DNA from: JANLYC01 sp963750495
GTDB taxonomy: Bacteria > Actinomycetota > Actinomycetes > Propionibacteriales > Nocardioidaceae
Direction: 5' to 3'
Assembly (NCBI GenBank): GCA_963750495.1
Contig: CAVVQV010000008.1
Span: 1 to 64,000, forward strand
DNA: 64,000 bases
Shown: in pieces, positions 59,517 through 64,000 of the stretch
Position numbering within the stretch: position 1 is the first letter of the stretch
How the letters are laid out: each line of letters opens with the position of its first letter
Notes under the pieces: generated by a model
The model's input: the letters and a program-made list of their open reading frames with translations, nothing else
Told to the model about the DNA's origin: nothing
The model's database searches: none
Made by a program: the position numbers and the translations under genes

Positions 59517-60824
59517 ATGGTTGTCACGGCCGATGCTGTCGTGATCGGAGCAGGCGTCATGGGCGCGTCGATCGCGCTCGAGCTGGCCCGCACCGGGCTT
59601 CGGGTGGTGGTGGTCGACAAAGGCCCTGGTCCCGGACAAGGGTCGACCAGCGCGTCGAGCGCCATCATGCGGTTCAACTACTCGACTTACCCAGGAGTCG
59701 CGACCGCCTGGGAGTCGCTCCACTGCTGGCAGGGCTGGCGCGATCACCTCGAGGCCGCAGCCGGGTCAGACCTGGCGTCGTACACGCGAACCGGCGTGGT
59801 GATGCTCGACGTCCCCGTCGCGCCGAGGGACCGCGCGATCTCGTTGTTCCGCCGCGTCGGCGTCCCGTACGAGGAGTGGGACGCGGAGACCCTGCAAGAG
59901 CGAGTGCCCGCGATCGACACGGGCCGATACTGGCCGCCTAAGCGGATCGACGACGAGATGTTCTGGGCCGAGTCGACGACCACGTTGGGCGCCGTGTTCA
60001 CACCGGACGGCGGCTTCATCGACGATCCCTTGCTCGCCACGGTCAACCTCGCCGACGCGGCTGCTCGCAACGGCGTCCAGTTCCACTTCAAGCGTGCCGT
60101 CACCAGCATCCGGCAGACCGGCGGACACGTCACGGGCGTGGACACCGACGACGGCGAGACGATCGAGGCACCCGTCGTCGTCAATGCCGGCGGCCCCTGG
60201 TCGAGCCGCCTGAACGCACTGGCCGGCGTGGGCTCTGACTTCACGATGACCGTGCGACCGATGCGCCAGGAGGTGCACCAGGTCGTCGCGCCGCCCGGAT
60301 ACAACGACAGGGATCAGCCAGGCCCGGTCGTGGCCGACCTCGACCTGGGCATCTACGTGCGACCGGCACCCGGCGGTTTCATGCTGGTCGGTGGCACCGA
60401 GCCCGCCTGCGATCCTCTCGACTGGGTCGACGATCCCGACCTGGCCGACCCCCACCGGACCGTGGCGCTGTTCGAGACACAGGTCACCCGGGCCGCGCGC
60501 CGGTTTCCCCAGCTCGGCGTTCCGCCACAGCCGACCGGCATCGCCGGTGTATACGACGTCACGTCCGACTGGGCTCCGGTCTACGACCGCACGGAGCTCG
60601 ACGGGTACTACGTCGCGATGGGCACCAGCGGCAACCAGTTCAAGAACGCGCCGGTGGTCGGCAAGCTGATGGCGACCCTCATCACCGCCGTGGAAGCCGG
60701 GCACAATCACGACGACGACCCGGTGCAGTTCAGCTGCGAGCACACCGGCCACACCATCGACCTCGGCGCGTTCTCCCGCAAACGCGAGATCAACGCCGAC
60801 TCGTCAGGCACCGTGATGGGCTGA
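59517..60824 (+). CDS. FAD-dependent oxidoreductase (DAO family)
   Basis: This 435-residue protein starts MVVTADAVVIGAGVMGASIA, with the GxGxxG flavin motif at residues 11-16 and GSTSASSAIMRFNYSTYPG after it. The C-terminal GYYVAMGTSGNQFKNAPVVGKL is the usual FAD-closing motif. This branch resembles sarcosine oxidase beta/dimethylglycine-type flavoproteins without the GcvT domain. GGGAGAG precedes the ATG. A 52-codon longer frame is rejected. It could act on a secondary amine. After the stop, TGATGGGC is repeated three times. Confidence 0.87.
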   Translation: MVVTADAVVIGAGVMGASIALELARTGLRVVVVDKGPGPGQGSTSASSAIMRFNYSTYPGVATAWESLHCWQGWRDHLEAAAGSDLASYTRTGVVMLDVPVAPRDRAISLFRRVGVPYEEWDAETLQERVPAIDTGRYWPPKRIDDEMFWAESTTTLGAVFTPDGGFIDDPLLATVNLADAAARNGVQFHFKRAVTSIRQTGGHVTGVDTDDGETIEAPVVVNAGGPWSSRLNALAGVGSDFTMTVRPMRQEVHQVVAPPGYNDRDQPGPVVADLDLGIYVRPAPGGFMLVGGTEPACDPLDWVDDPDLADPHRTVALFETQVTRAARRFPQLGVPPQPTGIAGVYDVTSDWAPVYDRTELDGYYVAMGTSGNQFKNAPVVGKLMATLITAVEAGHNHDDDPVQFSCEHTGHTIDLGAFSRKREINADSSGTVMG

Positions 60825-60897
60825 TGGGCTGATGGGCTTCCGTCGCTCAAGCAGCGGGGCAGGGTGGGGAGATTCCTGCGAAGAGGTATGGGCAGGC

Positions 60898-61293
60898 CTA
60901 CAACGTCACCGGTCGGAGGTCGGTGTGGCTGAAGTCATCGCCCTTGAACAGCAGTGGCTCCCCGGTTTCACTGGCCAATGCATAGGTGAAGCAGTCGCCG
61001 AAGTTGAGACCGGCTGGATGCCCGCTGCCCTTGCCGAAATCGCGGTATGCCGAACGGGCGATCGTGACGTGCTCGGCGGTGGTGGAGACGACTTCGAGGC
61101 CGAGAGTGCGGACCAGCTCGTCGAAGCGTCGTGACCTGACCGCGTCGCGCAGGCGGTCCACGACCAGCGCGGCTTCCAGCAGGGTGCCGGCTGAGATCTT
61201 GGCTGGGGTGGCATCCACGATCGCCCGGATGAACGCCCCGCTCTCGGGCTCGCCCTTGAGGATGGCGATCAGCGCCGAACTGTCGACGATCAC
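60898..61293 (-). CDS. VapC-type PIN-domain toxin
   Basis: This 131-residue PIN-domain protein starts MIVDSSALIAILKGEPES with the first catalytic Asp at residue 4. It has Glu40 in LLEAALVV and the later acids in GLNFGDCFTYALA and LFKGDDFSHTD. These form the metal-dependent ribonuclease site of VapC toxins. It starts at GTG overlapping the antitoxin stop (GTGA), which couples the pair. The RNA target is unknown; mycobacterial VapC toxins cut tRNA or 23S rRNA. Confidence 0.93.
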   Translation of the reverse strand: MIVDSSALIAILKGEPESGAFIRAIVDATPAKISAGTLLEAALVVDRLRDAVRSRRFDELVRTLGLEVVSTTAEHVTIARSAYRDFGKGSGHPAGLNFGDCFTYALASETGEPLLFKGDDFSHTDLRPVTL

Positions 61294-61547
61294 GCAGGCA
61301 GACCGTGCTCGTCGTACAGCGGGTTGGATGACAGGCGGACGAGGTCGTCCTCGGTCAACCCCTGTCGAAACTCCACGGATATCTGGCGCGCATGCTCGAC
61401 ACGATCCGCGACTCCGACCGGTGCGTCCAGCTCATCGAGCAAGCGCGTGATCGCAGCCTCGACGACGCTGGTCTGAGACTGGCCGGTGCGCGTGGCTGCC
61501 AGCTTGATGAGCTCGTGGACCCGCTCATTCTTGATGTTCAGGCTCAT
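61290..61547 (-). CDS. VapB-type antitoxin (Rv0623-like)
   Basis: This 85-residue protein starts MSLNIKNERVHELIKLAATR with a ribbon-helix-helix-like N-terminus. A C-terminal segment (SVEFRQGLTEDDLVRLSSNPLYDEHGLPA, cited in part) is expected to wrap the toxin. It belongs to the Rv0623/PSK antitoxin group. GGTGGAG precedes the ATG. Its stop overlaps the vapC start. The imperfect repeat TACCATCGAACGGTA at about 61565 may be its own operator; confidence in that is low. Confidence 0.9.
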   Translation of the reverse strand: MSLNIKNERVHELIKLAATRTGQSQTSVVEAAITRLLDELDAPVGVADRVEHARQISVEFRQGLTEDDLVRLSSNPLYDEHGLPA

Positions 61548-61597
61548 GGTCTGCTCCACCTATCTACCATCGAACGGTACCAGTCTACCCACGCTCC

Positions 61598-61663
61598 GGA
61601 AACTGCGGGAGCACGCAGCCGTCCTGGCGCGTGTTGACCTGCGCGTTCCCGCAATTCGCGGGG
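61598..61663. repeat. Dispersed palindrome, family 3 (copy 2)
   Basis: CTGCGGGAGC and GTTCCCGCAAT arms flank GCGCGTGTTGACCTGCGCG. The right flank TTCCCGCAATTCGCGG is identical to that of the copy at 32369. It lies between the epimerase end and the vapB promoter. Confidence 0.75.
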
Positions 61664-61666
61664 CGG

Positions 61667-63016
61667 TCAGGCGAGGTGGCCGTCGCGGAGGGCGGTGGCC
61701 AACGTCGGCGCGAGCGGCAGCCGCGGGATGAGCGTGGCCTGCACAGCGTGGTACACGTCGGGCTTGCCTGACCAGACCGTGCTGCCCGGGTGGTTGGCGG
61801 CGTCCAGCTCGTGGTGCCAGGACCCGCGCTCGGCGTCGATGAAAACCGCGGCCAGGTGGTCCCACCAGGTCTCGTACCAGCCGGCGTACTGCGCGTCGCC
61901 GGTGGCCGCATACAGAGCAGCCGCCGTCGCCGTCGCCTCGGCCGGCACCCAGTGCATCCGCTCGCGGACCACTGGCTTGCCGGTCCAGTCGACCGTGTAG
62001 ACGAAACCGGGGGCCTCGAAAGGTTCACCCAGCGTGCCGGACGACCAGCCTTCGCGGACGGCGGCGTCGAAGAGGGAGACCGCGTTGTCGAGCAGCCACG
62101 ACGGCGCCGTCGGCCCCAAGGCCGCACGCAGGTGAAGCGACAACCGGGCCCACTCGAGCCAGTGCCCTATCGTGGCGCCGTACGGACGGAACGGGTGAGC
62201 GGGGGAGTCCACGTTGTAGTCCAGCAGCGGACTCCAGGCCGCGTCGAAGTGCTCCGGGATCCGCCACTGGTGAGCCGGCGCGAGGTCGTGCACGACCCGA
62301 GTCACGATCCGCAGCGCCCGGTCGCGTAGGCCGGAGTCCCCAGTGACGTCGGCTGCGGAGAGCAGCGCCTCGACGGTGTGCATGTTGGCGTTCACGCCTC
62401 GGTAGGGGTCGACCGTTGACCAAGCCTCGTCGAACTCCTCGACCACCATGCCGGCCTCGTCGTCCCAGAACCGCCCGACCAGCACCTCCAACGCCTCATC
62501 GAGCAGCGATCCGGCACCCGGACGATCGGCGCACACCGCGCTGGACGCTGCCAGCACCACGAACGTGTGCGGGTACGCGCTCTTCTCACGCGCACACGGA
62601 CCGTCAGGCCCGACGGCGCCGTACCACCCGCCGCTGACATCGTCACGGAAGCGCCCGCGAAGAGCAGCCACGCCGTGGTCGGCCAACTCCTCGCACCCAG
62701 GACGGCCCATCAGGTGTCCCAGCGCGAAGACGTGGGTCATCCGGCAGGTGATCCACAGCTCCACCGGCCGGTCCAGCTCAGGCTGACCAGCCTCGTCCAG
62801 CCAGGCGAAGCCGCCGTCTGGATGCCGCGAGGCCTCGGCGAAGGTCAGCAGCCGATCGCCCTCCGCCTCCAGCCACTCCGCGTGCGAGGGCGTTTTGACA
62901 ACCTCAACCAGCGGGGGCGGGGTCTCGACACGCTCGACCGCCGAAGGCCGGGTCTCGACAGGCTCGACCGCCGAAGGCCGGGTCTCGACCGGGGGTGGTG
63001 GGGTCTCATCGGTCAC
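61667..63016 (-). CDS. AGE-family sugar epimerase/isomerase
   Basis: This 449-residue (alpha/alpha)6-barrel protein belongs to the N-acylglucosamine 2-epimerase family, which also includes cellobiose 2-epimerases and mannose isomerases. Family features include CRMTHVFALGHLMG, GWYGAVGPDG, RGVNANMHTVEALLSAADVTGD, HWLEWARLSLHLR and the late WVPAEATATAAALY. GTG 63016 begins VTDETPPPP; the open frame further up belongs to other genes. The first 35 residues contain 10-residue repeats (VETRPSAVEP, VETRPSAVER), encoded by a 30-base DNA repeat of the family 4 type. A GH130 remnant lies directly upstream, the usual partner of such epimerases. Confidence 0.85.
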   Translation of the reverse strand: MTDETPPPPVETRPSAVEPVETRPSAVERVETPPPLVEVVKTPSHAEWLEAEGDRLLTFAEASRHPDGGFAWLDEAGQPELDRPVELWITCRMTHVFALGHLMGRPGCEELADHGVAALRGRFRDDVSGGWYGAVGPDGPCAREKSAYPHTFVVLAASSAVCADRPGAGSLLDEALEVLVGRFWDDEAGMVVEEFDEAWSTVDPYRGVNANMHTVEALLSAADVTGDSGLRDRALRIVTRVVHDLAPAHQWRIPEHFDAAWSPLLDYNVDSPAHPFRPYGATIGHWLEWARLSLHLRAALGPTAPSWLLDNAVSLFDAAVREGWSSGTLGEPFEAPGFVYTVDWTGKPVVRERMHWVPAEATATAAALYAATGDAQYAGWYETWWDHLAAVFIDAERGSWHHELDAANHPGSTVWSGKPDVYHAVQATLIPRLPLAPTLATALRDGHLA

Positions 63017-63342
63017 GGCGACAGCTCCGAGCAGCGGTCGCCGACCCGATATGTCGCCACTCCCAGCGTCGAGTCGCACTGCCCGTAGTACACGAGCCAG
63101 GTGTCGTTGTAGAGCACCAGTCCCTCGACGAAGGTCACGTTCGACACCAGCCCGTTCAGGTCCTCCTACGTCGACGGCTCCAGCCACGGCCGCGTCAGCT
63201 GCGCCAGCACCGTCGTCAGGTCGGCGGGATCGAGCAGCAGTTGGCCGCAGGTGTAGCGGACCGTCCTGTCCGGATTCTGCACCGCCGCGTTGTGCAGCAG
63301 CAGGATCAACCCGTTCGTGGTGATGATAGGCGGCGGAGCTCA
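63013..63342 (-). pseudogene. Remnant of a GH130-type glycoside phosphorylase
   Basis: The minus-strand frame gives PPPIITTNGLILLLHNAAV near its start, then YTCGQLLLDPADLTTVLAQL and LVSNVTFVEGLVLYNDTWL with VYYGQCDSTLGVATY, ending at a TGA that overlaps the epimerase GTG. These blocks match the C-terminal part of GH130 beta-mannoside phosphorylases. An in-frame TAG at 63166-63168 splits it. A TGA at 63340-63342 closes it upstream, with no earlier GH130 blocks seen. The 5' two-thirds are absent. Confidence 0.75.
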
Positions 63343-63375
63343 ACGCCGGCAGCCCCTGCTGCTTGGCGGAGAGCG

Positions 63376-63864
63376 TCAGTCGCCGCCGCCGACAGGGGGG
63401 TGGACCCACCGCTGAAACGGGCACCGCTCGTAGAACGCGAGCATCGTGTACTTGGCCGTGACCTTCTCGTCCGCCGTAAGCGGACCAGGCGTCTGGGCGT
63501 GGAGCTGCTTGACGTAGGAGACGATGAGTCGTCCCGTCGAGTTCGAGTCGTGCCACCCGCTCGTCACGCTTGGGTCAGGTGTGTGCTGCAGGCCTATCGC
63601 TGCAGCAGCGGCCGCTCCGCTGGGACGTCCGCCACCAGGTGGCTCGCCCCAGTCCTTTCCCGCCAGCCAGTCACACGCGTTCTGCCCTGCTGCCAGCGCC
63701 GTACCGCTGTCTTCACCGGAAGGCAACGCGGCGACGAACTGGTGTTGGCGAATCTCCGGGACCACCACGTACGACGCCGACACGAGGCCGAGCGCTACCG
63801 CCGCAGTTACTCGCAGTCTTCGCAGATGCCGGTGGCGGGCATCTCGACGAAGTGCACGGGGCAC
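63376..63864 (-). CDS. Hypothetical protein with N-terminal signal anchor
   Basis: This 162-residue frame, counted from GTG 63864, has an Arg-rich N-terminus and then one membrane segment (TAAVALGLVSASYVVV, about residues 21-36). A soluble domain with two cysteines (NACDWLAGK and FYERCPFQRW) follows. I do not recognise a family. The start overlaps the 3' end of the upstream gene by 58 bases; a start further up would be in that gene's coding sequence. It ends just before the GH130 remnant. Confidence 0.55.
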   Translation of the reverse strand: MPRALRRDARHRHLRRLRVTAAVALGLVSASYVVVPEIRQHQFVAALPSGEDSGTALAAGQNACDWLAGKDWGEPPGGGRPSGAAAAAAIGLQHTPDPSVTSGWHDSNSTGRLIVSYVKQLHAQTPGPLTADEKVTAKYTMLAFYERCPFQRWVHPPVGGGD

Positions 63865-64000
63865 AGTGTCGCCGGCCGGACGGCGGCCCGCGCGGCGGAG
63901 GTGAGGCGCTCGCGCTTCGCACTCAGCTGAGCGGTGAGCATCGAAACGCCACCGCCAGCCGGGATCTTGGCGCCGAAGTGGCGGTAGCACTCGAGCCGTT
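63807..64000 (-). CDS. Partial gene ending in a CPVH...CEDCE zinc-ribbon-like tail
   Basis: The last 64 codons are visible: ECYRHFGAKIPAGGGVSM, then TAQLSAKRERLTSA and LCPVHFVEMPATGICEDCE before TAA. Cysteines at CPVH and CEDC suggest a metal or structural site like that found at the end of many actinobacterial hypothetical proteins. The start lies outside the window. The frame is the more gene-like of the two overlapping frames here. Confidence 0.6.
   Translation of the reverse strand, partial: RLECYRHFGAKIPAGGGVSMLTAQLSAKRERLTSAARAAVRPATLCPVHFVEMPATGICEDCE

Noticed and set aside
63865..63990. N-terminal part of the longer frame of the 63376 gene
   Set aside because: This stretch is better explained as the end of an upstream gene whose C-terminus has a recognisable CPVH and CEDC pattern.

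Overview
The window is high-GC DNA that reads as a chromosomal segment of an actinobacterium. The evidence is very high third-position GC, frequent GTG/TTG starts, many leaderless promoters (a TANNNT -10 box six or seven bases before the start codon), a B12-dependent ribonucleotide reductase, and a gene order typical of Actinomycetota. A family such as Nocardioidaceae or Intrasporangiaceae would fit, but the genus cannot be fixed from sequence alone. No rRNA, tRNA, CRISPR array, prophage or insertion sequence was seen.

A conserved backbone runs left to right: miaB (5'-truncated by the window edge), a class III dioxygenase-like gene, miaA, dapF, hflX, a DinG-type Fe-S helicase, lexA with a LysM cell-division-suppressor-like gene, nrdR and nrdJ. 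Accessory blocks are inserted between these genes. They are: an MFS exporter with its TetR regulator (6.7-9.0 kb); an ECF sigma factor with its putative anti-sigma factor, a small kinase and an SMP-30 protein (10.8-14.2 kb); a lipoprotein/ABC exporter/two-component module (16.6-23.7 kb); secreted hydrolases and lipoproteins (26.1-31.5 kb); a regulated amine-catabolism cluster (31.6-43.5 kb: glutamine amidotransferase, SDR, aldehyde dehydrogenase, glutamine-synthetase-like ligase, choline-kinase-like protein, APC permease, GntR/HutC regulator, FAD-GcvT demethylase); and small conserved genes (43.7-49.0 kb).

Beyond nrdJ the sequence becomes more AT-rich and looks acquired. It holds a PLD-helicase-DUF3427 protein, a DUF2510-PASTA-Excalibur protein and a membrane NERD protein (54-59.3 kb). 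After these come a FAD oxidoreductase, a VapBC toxin-antitoxin pair, an AGE-family epimerase next to a decayed GH130 phosphorylase gene, and two genes at the edge.

Three kinds of signal stand out. First, at least four families of dispersed intergenic palindromes recur. One (core GTTTGCCTAGTTCACAAGCC) has four copies in short and long forms, and another has apparently been read into the N-terminus of the epimerase gene. Second, regulatory sites can be read directly: LexA boxes, a paired TetR operator, two matching HutC-type operators at -35 positions in the amine cluster, and a regularly spaced run of DnaA-box-like sequences before nrdR. Third, nrdR and two adjacent ABC ATPase genes each carry single-base frameshifts at or near short runs of a base. 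Assembly indel errors are therefore a serious alternative to true gene decay.
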